A stretch of DNA of 64,000 bases, taken from contig NZ_JAGUCN010000007.1 of NCBI RefSeq assembly GCF_018271975.1, forward strand, positions 145,496-209,495, read 5' to 3'. A program made the position numbers and the translations under genes. Positions 53,235 to 63,998 of this stretch are shown piece by piece. The notes beneath the pieces were generated by a model that was not told the origin of the DNA, did not search any database, and was given only the letters and a program-made list of their open reading frames with translations. The first letter of the stretch is position 1, and the number at the start of each line of letters is the position of its first letter. This DNA is from Carboxylicivirga mesophila. GTDB lineage: Bacteria > Bacteroidota > Bacteroidia > Bacteroidales > Marinilabiliaceae.

Positions 53235-55553
53235 ATGAAAAAAATCTTATTATACACGTTCTTATTAATAGCTTGTAACTTAAGGTTGAAAGCTGAAGAT
53301 AAACCTTTATATAAAGATGCATCAGTACCTGTTGAAGAACGGATTTCCGATTTGTTAAGTCGCATGACCATAGAGGAAAAGTTACTACAGATATCAGCAA
53401 GTGTTTTAAGCAAAAATGATATGGATTCATTGGGACAATTCAACCCACAGGTATCACATCAGTCATTAATAGAAAAGGGGTTAGGGCAACTTGGCAAACC
53501 TTGTGTGGCTTTTGATCTGGATGCCAAACAAACGGCCGAAATATCCAATGAAATACAGAAATATATAATTGAAAAAGGAAGATTAGGCATTCCGACGATT
53601 TTTCATGAAGAGGCGTTACATGGGTTATGGGCAAGAAATTCTACAGTATATCCGCAGGCATTAGGTTTATCATGTAGCTGGGAACCTGAACTGGTAAAGG
53701 AAATATTTGAACAAGTTGCTATAGAAACCCGCAGCAGGGGCAGTCACCAGGTGAATACACCAATGCTTGATGTGTGCCGCGATCCGCGTTGGGGTCGTAT
53801 TGAAGAATCCTATGGTGAGGATCCATATCTAATATCTTGCTTCGCAAAGGCCATTGTTGAAGGACTTCAGGGCACGAAAGAGCATGTAGCAAAAAATGGT
53901 ATTGACAGTGAACATGTTATTGCCACAATCAAACATTTTGCCGGTTATGGGGTATCGGAAAGAGCCACAAATAAAGGTACTGTCAACTATGGAGAGAGAG
54001 CCATGAGAGAGGTCGTTCTTCCTCCTTTTAAAGTAGCCGTTGAAGATGCAGGGGCCTTAAGTGTCATGCCAGGTTATCATGCTGTTGATGGAGTGCCGAG
54101 TCATGCCAATCATTGGTTGTTGACTGAAATATTACGTGATGAATGGAATTTTAAAGGTTATGTTGTTTCAGATTATGGGGGCATAGATGGTATTAAAAAC
54201 GACCATCGTTTGGCTTCATCAACTGCAGATGCGGCTGCCAAAGCACTAATGGCGGGTGTTGACCTTGAATTGGCAAGCCCTAACTGTTTCCGTAATCTTA
54301 AGAGCTTATGTGAGACCAACAGTACACTAGCTTTGGCTTTAGACACGGCTGTTGCCCGGGTTCTTAGGATGAAATTTAAACTTGGACTTTTTGAACGTCC
54401 TTACGTTGATCCAAAGCATGCTGATAAAGTATGTCATACGAAGAGACAACAGGATTTAGCCTTAGAAGCTGCTGAAAAATCAGTTGTATTACTTAAAAAT
54501 GAGCGTGAGATGCTGCCTTTGAATAAAAATAAGATAAAGACGCTGGCCGTGATTGGTCCAAATGCCCGGGTGTGTCGTTTTGGTGGCTATTCTCATCGTG
54601 ATGAAGCAAGAGGGATTTCGATTTATGATGGCCTTATGGATAAACTAGGCGATGAGATGGAGATACACTATGCTGAGGGCTGCAAAATACATCAGAATCA
54701 TGGCTATTGGCTCGATTTTAAAGTTGATAGTGTCGATCAAACTGAAGATTTAGAACGAATTAATGAGGCTGTTGAAGTTGCCCAACAGGCCGACATGGTA
54801 ATATTGGCTTTAGGCGGAACAGCTATGACCTGTGGTGAGTTTTTGGGGTACCGCAGCTCACTGGATTTATTTGGTAATCAAAACCAATTGTTTGAGGCTA
54901 TCAAAGCAACAGGCAAACCAGTTGTCGTATGTTTAATTAATGGCCGGCCGCTAACCATCAATGCGATTGATGAGTCAGCAGATGCCATACTGGAGTGTTG
55001 GTACCTGGGCGAAAAAACCGGTGAAGCCGTAGCTAATATTTTAACAGGCGAAGTTGTTCCTTCGGGCAAATTAACCCTTACTTTTCCGCGCAGTGTTGGC
55101 CATTTGCCACAATATTACAATGCACTGTTCAAACCTAAACATGGGTATTTAGCAGTGGATAATTCGCCACTTTATCCTTTTGGTTACGGCCTTAGCTATA
55201 CATCGTTCGACTATTCAAACCTGACTTTATCGAAGAGGGTTATATCGGCCGACGAGAGAATAGAGGTCAGGGTACAGGTCAAAAACACAGGTAAATATGC
55301 TGCTGATGAAATCGTACAACTATACATTCAGGATGAAATAAGCTCTGTGGCCAGACCTCTAAAAGAACTAAAAAAGTTCAAAAAAATAAGCTTGCAACCT
55401 GGTGAATCCAAATCTGTTTCTTTTCATCTGACCGTTGAAGACTTGATGTTTCACAATATTAGCAATGAGTATGTATGGGAGCCGGGAAGCTTTAAGGTTA
55501 TGGTAGGAACACATTCTGAAAAATTGCTGGATGCCAGATTTACAATGAAATAA
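53235..55553 (+). CDS. GH3 beta-glucosidase (PUL copy 1)
   Basis: A 772-residue secreted GH3 (signal MKKILLYTFLLIACNLRLKA). (alpha/beta)8 domain with LCRD-type motif DVCRDPRWGRIEESYGEDPYL and KHFAGYG; nucleophile D313 in VVSDYGG. The second alpha/beta-sandwich domain follows (~400-620; VIGPNARVCRFGGYSHRD), then a C-terminal FN3-like domain (~650-770; VKNTGKYAADEIVQLYIQD). Expected to remove terminal beta-glucosyl units; in known beta-1,2-glucan loci a GH3 hydrolyses sophorose and sophoro-oligosaccharides. The order GH144-sulfatase-GH3 fits stepwise breakdown after import. Confidence 0.93.
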   Translation: MKKILLYTFLLIACNLRLKAEDKPLYKDASVPVEERISDLLSRMTIEEKLLQISASVLSKNDMDSLGQFNPQVSHQSLIEKGLGQLGKPCVAFDLDAKQTAEISNEIQKYIIEKGRLGIPTIFHEEALHGLWARNSTVYPQALGLSCSWEPELVKEIFEQVAIETRSRGSHQVNTPMLDVCRDPRWGRIEESYGEDPYLISCFAKAIVEGLQGTKEHVAKNGIDSEHVIATIKHFAGYGVSERATNKGTVNYGERAMREVVLPPFKVAVEDAGALSVMPGYHAVDGVPSHANHWLLTEILRDEWNFKGYVVSDYGGIDGIKNDHRLASSTADAAAKALMAGVDLELASPNCFRNLKSLCETNSTLALALDTAVARVLRMKFKLGLFERPYVDPKHADKVCHTKRQQDLALEAAEKSVVLLKNEREMLPLNKNKIKTLAVIGPNARVCRFGGYSHRDEARGISIYDGLMDKLGDEMEIHYAEGCKIHQNHGYWLDFKVDSVDQTEDLERINEAVEVAQQADMVILALGGTAMTCGEFLGYRSSLDLFGNQNQLFEAIKATGKPVVVCLINGRPLTINAIDESADAILECWYLGEKTGEAVANILTGEVVPSGKLTLTFPRSVGHLPQYYNALFKPKHGYLAVDNSPLYPFGYGLSYTSFDYSNLTLSKRVISADERIEVRVQVKNTGKYAADEIVQLYIQDEISSVARPLKELKKFKKISLQPGESKSVSFHLTVEDLMFHNISNEYVWEPGSFKVMVGTHSEKLLDARFTMK

Positions 55554-55711
55554 AGACTTTGCTCTCACTGTTAATTGAAAGTGATAGCTAAAGACTGATA
55601 ATATCTCTGATATCAGAATGAGAAGTAAGGGGTTGACCATTCAATAACCTAATATAAATGAAGATTGAATTACTTAAGACAAATAGAAATCGCAAACCTT
55701 AAAATATAAAC

Positions 55712-58027
55712 ATGTACAAAATGAATAAACTAATAGGCTTATCTATAATATTGTCATTAGTGTTTGCCTGCAGTACAGAAAAGCATTCGAGTCAGTGGCA
55801 AAGCTATAGTGGTGATCCTGTCATAGAATACAAAGTAGATTCAGTGTTGAGCCTAATGACCCTGGATGAGAAAATAGGTCAGATGAACCAATACTCGGGT
55901 AATTTTGCTTCAACAGGTGCTGTCAGTGATAACCAATCGGGCAAATACCTCAAAAAAGGAATGATCGGCAGTACCTTCAATGTGTTTGGAGCGGATCACC
56001 TGCGCATGCTACAGGAGCAAAACCTTAAATATTCGCGACTGAAGATACCTATGCTCTTTGCAGCTGATGTCATTCACGGACTGGAAACCACCTTTCCCAT
56101 TCCTTTGGCAGAGGCCTGCTCATGGGATCTGGAGCTGATGGAACAAACGGCCAGGGCAGCAGCCGAAGAAGCCACAGCAAGCGGTGTGGCCTGGAATTTT
56201 GCTCCCATGATTGATATTGCTCGTGACCCGCGTTGGGGCCGTGTGATGGAAGGCGCTGGTGAAGATGTATTTCTGGCTACTCAAGTGGCTCGGGCCCGTG
56301 TAAGGGGTTTTCAGGGCATCAGTAATTACCGTGACCTGTCGAAACCCAATACCATGATGGCCTGTGCCAAACATTTCGTTGGTTATGGTGCTGCACAGGG
56401 TGGTCGTGATTATCACTCCGTTGATGTGTCTGAGCAAAGCCTTTATGATACTTATTTCCCTCCATTTGAAGCAGCCATTGATGAAGGGGTTACCTCTTTT
56501 ATGACAGCTTTTAATGATTTAAATGGAGTGCCCTGTACAGCCAATAACTATTTATATAAGGATGTCTTAAGAGATGCATGGGGATTTAAAGGAATGGTAG
56601 TAACTGATTACACTGCCATTATGGAGCTGATGCATCATGGTTTTGCAAGGGATCTGAAGCAGGGTGCCCAATTAAGCCTTGATGCAGGCATTGATATGGA
56701 CATGATTAGCGAAGCCTTTGTAACGCATCTCAAAGAATTAGTGGAAGAAGGTAAAGTGAGTGAAAAACAGATTGATGTAGCTGTATCACGTATTTTGGAG
56801 ATGAAATTTCTGCTGGGACTGTTCGATGATCCCTATCGCTATTTTGATGCTGAAAGGCAAAAACAAGTAGTGATGAGTGAAGCCAACCAGTCATTAGCTC
56901 TGCTGGCTGCGCAACAATCCATCGTACTGCTTAAAAATGAAGGCAAGGTGTTGCCTCTTTCAACAGAAATTGCCAAGAAAGTGGCGTTGATTGGACCATT
57001 TGTTGATGAGCGTGAAAGCTTAAACGGGGAATGGGCTATCAAAGGTGACAGAAGTCAATCGGTGACATTACGTGAGGGGCTGGAGGCCAGGTATAAGGAC
57101 TCCAAGGTACAATTCGCCTATGCTGAAGGTACTGAACTGCCTTTACTTGATCGTAGCACCATGAAGGCTGAAAAAGATAATCAGGATGCTGAGCGCGGAT
57201 TTGCAGAGGCAGTTAAGGTGGCGAAAGCCAGTGATATTATCCTGGTAGCCATGGGCGAGAATTTCCATTGGTCGGGAGAAGCAGCTTGTCGTACCGACAT
57301 CACTTTACCCGGTAATCAGCGCGAACTGCTTAAGGCTTTAAAGCAAACGGGTAAGCCAATTATACTTGTGCTGTTTAATGGCAGACCCCTAGACCTGTCA
57401 TGGGAAGCAGAGCATGTAGATGCCATTGTGGAAGCCTGGTATCCGGGATTAATGGCAGGCCATGCAGTGGCTGATGTGCTGTCGGGTAAGGTTAATCCTT
57501 CGGCTAAACTGGTGATGACCTTCCCGCGTAACGTGGGACAGATTCCTATCTATTACAATGCTAAAAACACCGGGCGCCCCTTTGATGCCAAAGCTCCATC
57601 TGACTATAAATCGTCTTATATTGATGTGGATAATACGCCACTTTATCCATTTGGTCATGGCCTAAGCTATACCTCTTTTGAATACACTAATATCATGCTC
57701 AATGCCGAAAGCTTTGGAAAAGGCGAAGCCGTGAAGTTAAAAGCGGATATAGTGAATAGCGGTGACTGTGATGGGGCCGAAATCGTCCAATTGTATATCC
57801 GCGACAGGGTTGCATCGCTTACAAGGCCTGTAAAAGAGCTTAAAGATTTCAGGAAGGTAGTATTGCGGAAAGGAGAAACAAAAACCATTGAGTTTACCAT
57901 TGATGAAGCAATGCTTAGCTTCAGGGATAAGAACAGGAAACAAATAACAGAACCGGGGGAGTTTGATATTTGGTTAGGTGCCAGCTCCGATGATGAAAGT
58001 AACCGTTTTGTTATCAGCTTCAAATAA
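55712..58027 (+). CDS. GH3 beta-glucosidase lipoprotein (PUL copy 2)
   Basis: A 771-residue GH3 of the BglX type with lipoprotein signal (MNKLIGLSIILSLVFAC); Met1 or Met4 may start. Catalytic barrel motifs: GSTFNVFGADHLRMLQEQN, DVIHGLETTFPIPLAEACSWD, IDIARDPRWGRVMEGAGEDVFL and KHFVGYGAAQGGRDYH. The nucleophile D299 is in VVTDYTAI. The second domain has VALIGPFVDERESLNGEW and AMGENFHWSGEAACRTDI; the C-terminal FN3-like domain ends the protein. It differs clearly from the first GH3, so the two probably cut different oligosaccharides. It is the last gene of the PUL, followed by two hairpins. Confidence 0.93.
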   Translation: MYKMNKLIGLSIILSLVFACSTEKHSSQWQSYSGDPVIEYKVDSVLSLMTLDEKIGQMNQYSGNFASTGAVSDNQSGKYLKKGMIGSTFNVFGADHLRMLQEQNLKYSRLKIPMLFAADVIHGLETTFPIPLAEACSWDLELMEQTARAAAEEATASGVAWNFAPMIDIARDPRWGRVMEGAGEDVFLATQVARARVRGFQGISNYRDLSKPNTMMACAKHFVGYGAAQGGRDYHSVDVSEQSLYDTYFPPFEAAIDEGVTSFMTAFNDLNGVPCTANNYLYKDVLRDAWGFKGMVVTDYTAIMELMHHGFARDLKQGAQLSLDAGIDMDMISEAFVTHLKELVEEGKVSEKQIDVAVSRILEMKFLLGLFDDPYRYFDAERQKQVVMSEANQSLALLAAQQSIVLLKNEGKVLPLSTEIAKKVALIGPFVDERESLNGEWAIKGDRSQSVTLREGLEARYKDSKVQFAYAEGTELPLLDRSTMKAEKDNQDAERGFAEAVKVAKASDIILVAMGENFHWSGEAACRTDITLPGNQRELLKALKQTGKPIILVLFNGRPLDLSWEAEHVDAIVEAWYPGLMAGHAVADVLSGKVNPSAKLVMTFPRNVGQIPIYYNAKNTGRPFDAKAPSDYKSSYIDVDNTPLYPFGHGLSYTSFEYTNIMLNAESFGKGEAVKLKADIVNSGDCDGAEIVQLYIRDRVASLTRPVKELKDFRKVVLRKGETKTIEFTIDEAMLSFRDKNRKQITEPGEFDIWLGASSDDESNRFVISFK

Positions 58028-58050
58028 ACTATCAATACACAAACAGAACT

Positions 58051-58084
58051 ATATGCTTTAATAAGCATATCTGCACATTTTTTC
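58051..58084 (+). terminator. Terminator at the 3' end of the PUL (first hairpin)
   Basis: Perfect 8-bp stem ATATGCTT (58051-58058) and AAGCATAT (58063-58070), with a T-run 8 bp further on. Confidence 0.6.
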
Positions 58085-58104
58085 ATAGAATCTGATGCAT
58101 GATT

Positions 58105-58152
58105 AAGTGCAAAGGCGATAATGCGAAAAGCAGTAAGTCTTTGCACTTTTTT
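58105..58152 (+). terminator. Terminator at the 3' end of the PUL (second hairpin)
   Basis: Perfect 10-bp stem AAGTGCAAAG (58105-58114) and CTTTGCACTT (58139-58148) with a 24-nt loop, running directly into six T. The remainder of the 409-bp spacer (58153-58436) holds the dnaX promoter and no other feature I can support. Confidence 0.75.
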
Positions 58153-58291
58153 ATGGTATATCTAAGTATCGCATCTTGAAGTAAATGATGCCAATAAGAT
58201 GTGCTCCTTGATTAAATGGTGAGTGCGTGGGAATTGTTCTGGTTACTTTTGTATGATAGATAGGCTTGTTAATAACTTATCGGCATTCTAA

Positions 58292-58322
58292 TTGGGAAGG
58301 CCTTAAAGAAATTATATATTTG
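58292..58322 (+). promoter_or_regulatory. Candidate dnaX promoter (TTG-N20-TATATTTG)
   Basis: TTG at 58292-58294, 20-bp spacer and a perfect -7 box TATATTTG at 58315-58322, giving a leader of about 110 nt. Confidence 0.5.
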
Positions 58323-58436
58323 TCATCGCAATTTCATATTGCTTAAAATAGTTAATGGTTGAAGATGAAAGGTAGGGCATAAGACCTATGCGATTTAACT
58401 ACTGTTTTCTGACTTTTAAACTACTGATTAATAATT

Positions 58437-59540
58437 ATGGAATACATTGTTTCGGCTAGAAAATACAGACCGGCAACGTTTCGCTCGGTAGTAGGGCAGG
58501 GCAACATTACCACCACGCTAAAGAATGCCATTAAAAGCAATCATTTGGCGCATGCGTATCTGTTCTGTGGCTCGCGAGGTGTGGGTAAAACCACCTGTGC
58601 GCGTATTTTTGCCAAAACCATTAACTGTTCCAATATTTCCGATGATTTTGAAGCTTGCAACGAATGCGAATCCTGTCAGTCATTCAACGATAACCGCTCC
58701 TACAATATCCATGAGCTGGATGCGGCGAGTAATAACTCGGTGGACGATATTCGGAGTTTAATTGACAAAGTGCGCGTTCCTCCTCAGTTAGGCAGCTATT
58801 CTGTTTATATCATTGACGAGGTGCACATGTTATCTCAGGCGGCTTTCAATGCGTTTTTGAAAACACTGGAAGAGCCACCGCGCCATGCCATATTTATACT
58901 CGCAACCACTGAGAAGCATAAAATCCTGCCAACAATTTTATCAAGGTGTCAGATTTTTGATTTCAACCGTATTACCATAGCCGATGCTGTAGGGCATTTA
59001 AAATATGTGTCGGAAAGTGAAGGTGTACAGGTGGAAGAAGAAGGCCTGGCGGTGATTGCCCAAAAAGCAGATGGCGCCATGCGTGATGCCTTATCTATCT
59101 TTGATCAGATAGTGGCTTTCTCAGGTAAGCAAATCAGTTATCAGCAGGTAATTGATAACCTTAACGTGCTGGATTATGACTACTATTTCAAGCTGACGGA
59201 TGCATTCCTGGCAGAAGACTATAAGCAGGGACTGCTGACCTTCAATGAGATTTTACTGAAGGGCTTCGATGCACAGCATTTTATGGCCGGTTTGAACAGT
59301 CATATGCGCGATTTGCTGATGTGTCGTGATGCATCAACCGCAGGCTTGCTTGAAGTTGGCCAGACTACAAAGGAAAAATATGTTCAGCAGGCAGCCAACT
59401 GTTCTGTTGATTTTTTATACGAAGCATTAAAGATTATCAACGACAGTGAGCAACAATACCGTGCCGCAAAAAATAAGCGTTTGCACATTGAGTTTGCGCT
59501 CATTCGTCTGGCACGCATAGTTACCGAAAAAAAAAAGTAG
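58437..59540 (+). CDS. dnaX: DNA polymerase III gamma subunit (unshifted product)
   Basis: The product of normal zero-frame reading: 367 residues ending E-K-K-K at a TAG directly behind the A10 tract. It keeps domains I-III needed for clamp loading and lacks the tau-specific C-terminus, exactly the composition of gamma in E. coli. Unlike E. coli, where the frameshift makes gamma, here the unshifted frame would make gamma and the shift would make tau. Confidence 0.7.
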   Translation: MEYIVSARKYRPATFRSVVGQGNITTTLKNAIKSNHLAHAYLFCGSRGVGKTTCARIFAKTINCSNISDDFEACNECESCQSFNDNRSYNIHELDAASNNSVDDIRSLIDKVRVPPQLGSYSVYIIDEVHMLSQAAFNAFLKTLEEPPRHAIFILATTEKHKILPTILSRCQIFDFNRITIADAVGHLKYVSESEGVQVEEEGLAVIAQKADGAMRDALSIFDQIVAFSGKQISYQQVIDNLNVLDYDYYFKLTDAFLAEDYKQGLLTFNEILLKGFDAQHFMAGLNSHMRDLLMCRDASTAGLLEVGQTTKEKYVQQAANCSVDFLYEALKIINDSEQQYRAAKNKRLHIEFALIRLARIVTEKKK

Positions 59541-60169
59541 AGCCGTCTGATGAAATACCCATCATCACGGTAGGTAAGGTGCAGCCTGTCCCCCAATCAA
59601 CATCATCTCCCCGGCAGACAACCGGCAGTAAAAGTGCAGCAAGACCCATTCCGCCACCTCCTGGCATGAACGGAGGAAGTGCAGCTGGCATTAAATCTGT
59701 GTCGCTTAAAAATCTGGCACAAAAAGTGCAACAGCCAGTCGCAGCTAAAACATCCGACAAGGAAGAAGTAAAGGAGGAGGCACCTATTGATCCTACATGG
59801 AATGAATCATTTGACCAGGAAAAGCTGAATGAAGTATGGCGCAAATTCACCCGTCAGTACGACAGCCAGCCGCGGATTCATACCATTTATAAGAATCATC
59901 CGCCTCAGTTGCTTCAGGCTAACACATTGCTTATCAAACTGCGTAACAACACTCAGGAACATGAATTAAATAAGGAGCGTAGTACTATTCTTTCTTATTT
60001 ACGACGACACCTGAAAAATGCCGGTATAAGTCTCAATCTTGAAATATCACAGGAAGAGGATAAGACTGCTCAAAAAGCCTTCACGGTAGCTGATAAGTAT
60101 AAAGCAATGGCCGAAAAGAATCCGGCTTTGGCGATGTTCAGAAAGCAATTTAACCTCGATCTGGAATAA
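58437..60169 (+). CDS. dnaX: DNA polymerase III tau subunit, full length via -1 shift
   Basis: Clamp-loader subunit. Walker A GSRGVGKTT at residues 45-53, Zn-binding cysteines in CSNISDDFEACNECESC, IIDEVHML and sensor-1 TTEKHKIL give the AAA+ core; domain III extends to ~365. The zero frame stops at 59540, just after A10. A -1 shift at A-AAA-AAG (59531-59537) continues as GTA GAG CCG... for 210 more residues (577 total). That part holds the proline-rich linker (~IPPPPGMNGG) and the polymerase/helicase-binding tail ending AEKNPALAMFRKQFNLDLE, typical of Bacteroidota DnaX. So tau is made by frameshift or transcript slippage, unless the tract length is a sequencing error. Confidence 0.85.
59527..59570 (+). 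promoter_or_regulatory. dnaX frameshift/slippage signal: A10 tract plus stem-loop
   Basis: A10 at 59527-59536 ends in the heptamer A-AAA-AAG (59531-59537), in the correct zero-frame phase, followed by the TAG stop (59538-59540). After a 5-nt spacer comes a stem: CCG (59543-59545) with CGG (59568-59570) and TGATG (59548-59552) with CATCA (59563-59567), with a 2-nt bulge. The same heptamer drives the dnaX frameshift in E. coli, and long A-runs drive transcript slippage in Thermus dnaX. Confidence 0.7.
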
Positions 60170-60252
60170 AAATAAGGGTTTAAATCCAAATTTGGCTGAC
60201 AAAAAACCAGTTGAAGCATGAGATAAATCAGCTGGTAATTTATTAAATACAG

Positions 60253-60260
60253 TAGATTTG
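60253..60260 (+). promoter_or_regulatory. Candidate -7 element of the isocitrate dehydrogenase gene (TAGATTTG)
   Basis: Matches TAnnTTTG, about 115 bp before the start codon. The -33 region is weak. Confidence 0.4.
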
Positions 60261-60365
60261 TGTTAACAATAAACCTTTAATTGAAAACAGTAAAATGGAA
60301 TCCTTCTATGTTGGTTAAACACATTGACGGATGAAACGTTACTTAATGCATGATCCATTTAATAA

Positions 60366-62603
<2,238 letters not shown>

Positions 62604-62626
62604 AATATATTATAACAAGCTGTGAG

Positions 62627-62656
62627 AGCCCTGGATGTGAAGTCCGGGGCTTTTTT
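62627..62656 (+). terminator. Terminator after icd
   Basis: AGCCCTGGA (62627-62635) pairs with TCCGGGGCT (62643-62651), one wobble, 7-nt loop, followed by six T. Confidence 0.8.
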
Positions 62657-63009
62657 GAACCAACACTAAAGCAATCTGTTACATCATTATACAAATTGAA
62701 TAATAATATCATATAGGCAATATTATCAAGGCCTTTTTTACGCGACAGACCTTGGCTGGTGAGCATGAAAACCAGTTTATTATGACGTAAAATCGTTTCT
62801 GTTTGAGACCTCGAGGATAGGAGAGGTTGAGTTTAACGATTTAGTTATAAGAAATGTTGTTTTTATAGCGAAGCAGGCATAGTCTTGATTTTCTTTGCTT
62901 ACTTTCTTTTATCAAGAAAAGAAAAGTAAGTCAGGGTTAAAGGGATGAAATCCCTTTTTTGATTATGAAACTAACTTACAGTCTTGGCATAAATATTAAT
63001 TAAATAATT
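62657..63009. repeat. Palindrome-rich spacer, probable dispersed repeat
   Basis: 353 bp without a gene. Nested inverted repeats are visible: AAATCGTT (62790-62797) with AACGATTT (62835-62842), enclosing ACCTC with GAGGT; an imperfect repeat CTTACTTTC... with ...GAAAAGTAAG (62898-62930); and AAAGGGAT (62939-62946) with ATCCCTTT (62950-62957) followed by T's. The arrangement is like an intergenic dispersed repeat; copy number must be checked in the genome. Confidence 0.5.
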
Positions 63010-63480
63010 ATGAAGAAAATCGCTATTGAACTTAAGTGGGGTATCATCTTTTTTGCAGCTGTTTTGTTATGGGCTGTTTTCGAAAAATCCATCGGATTGC
63101 ATGATGAACGTATTGATAAGCATTACTTTCTGACTAACTTCTTTGCTATACCGGCCATCATCATCTATGTATTGGCCTTGCTCGATAAGCGTAAGTGGCT
63201 GGGTGGTAAAATGACCTGGTCGCAAGGCTTTCTCAGTGGCCTTATTATAGCAGTGATTGTTTCTTTACTCAGTCCGATTGGGCAATACCTGACGCATGAG
63301 TACCTATCGCCCGACTATTTTGCCAATATCATTGAGTATTCGGTAAGCGAAGGAAAGGACCGTGAGCAGATGGAAGCCTTCTTTAATCTTGGCTCGTATA
63401 TTAAACAGAGCATGATAGGTGCCGTTATGATGGGTGCCATCACATCAGCCATTGTTGCCTTTTTTACAAAGAAAAGTTAG
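63010..63480 (+). CDS. DUF4199-family membrane protein
   Basis: A 156-residue integral membrane protein with four hydrophobic segments: WGIIFFAAVLLWAVFE, FFAIPAIIIYVLALL, GFLSGLIIAVIVSLLSPIGQY and SMIGAVMMGAITSAIVAFF. The start MKKIAIELKWG, the DKRKWLGGKMTWSQGFLSG loop and the TM spacing match DUF4199 proteins, which are widespread in Bacteroidota and have no known function. It lies alone between two repeat-rich spacers. Confidence 0.82.
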   Translation: MKKIAIELKWGIIFFAAVLLWAVFEKSIGLHDERIDKHYFLTNFFAIPAIIIYVLALLDKRKWLGGKMTWSQGFLSGLIIAVIVSLLSPIGQYLTHEYLSPDYFANIIEYSVSEGKDREQMEAFFNLGSYIKQSMIGAVMMGAITSAIVAFFTKKS

Positions 63481-63717
63481 TAACGCTTCGCTGTAGCTTA
63501 TTGGAGACGTCTTCGGCTTTAGCAAAAAGCTCATTAGCTAGTAATTAGTGTAATCCTATAAGTCTAATAAATTGAAATAAAATTAGCTATGTAGTTGTCT
63601 TCCCATCGGGGAAGTGACTGAAAGACGATGGGGGCTATGCGTGTTTAAATCCCTCTCAATCCTGCGCAGGCACCACAATGGGGCATTGATTGACAGCTAT
63701 AAGGTAATATGGAAGCT

Positions 63718-63774
63718 GCAGGTTGTAGGCTTGTCACAATAATAGCCCGGGGTAAGCGAAGCAACACCCCGGGA
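63718..63774 (+). repeat. 57-bp hairpin repeat, unit A
   Basis: Begins GCAGGTTGTAGGC and ends with the stem CCCGGGGT (63746-63753) / ACCCCGGG (63766-63773). Direct-repeat partner of 63942-63998. Confidence 0.65.
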
Positions 63775-63941
63775 CACACCACGCCAACCAAAAAACCGGT
63801 GCAAGCGTAAATTAATACATGTAGGAGGTAATTTGCACCGGATTAACCAGCTATTTAATGCCTCCTCAACCAGCTCAGGAGAAAGTTCTCCTGGACGTGT
63901 CTCAATTAACAGCTCATAAGGTTTTATGAAAGATGCACATA

Positions 63942-63998
63942 GCAGGCCGTAGGTCTGCAACAATAATAACCCCGGGTAAACGCAGTGCCACCCGGGGA
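63942..63998 (+). repeat. 57-bp hairpin repeat, unit B
   Basis: Begins GCAGGCCGTAGGT and ends with the stem CCCCGGGT (63970-63977) / ACCCGGGG (63990-63997). Compared with unit A, one stem base pair is switched from G-C to C-G on both sides, keeping the pairing. Confidence 0.65.

Noticed and set aside
59541..60169. Reading dnaX as a pseudogene or the 3' part as a separate gene starting at GTG 59579
   Set aside because: The shifted frame is open right from the A-run, its residues continue a normal DnaX linker, and there is no promoter or leader before 59579. A recoded single gene, or a homopolymer sequencing error, explains it better.
63697..63963. 88-residue minus-strand open frame
   Set aside because: It runs through the hairpin repeats, has no ribosome-binding or promoter signal and matches no family I know. 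Most likely a chance frame in repeat DNA.
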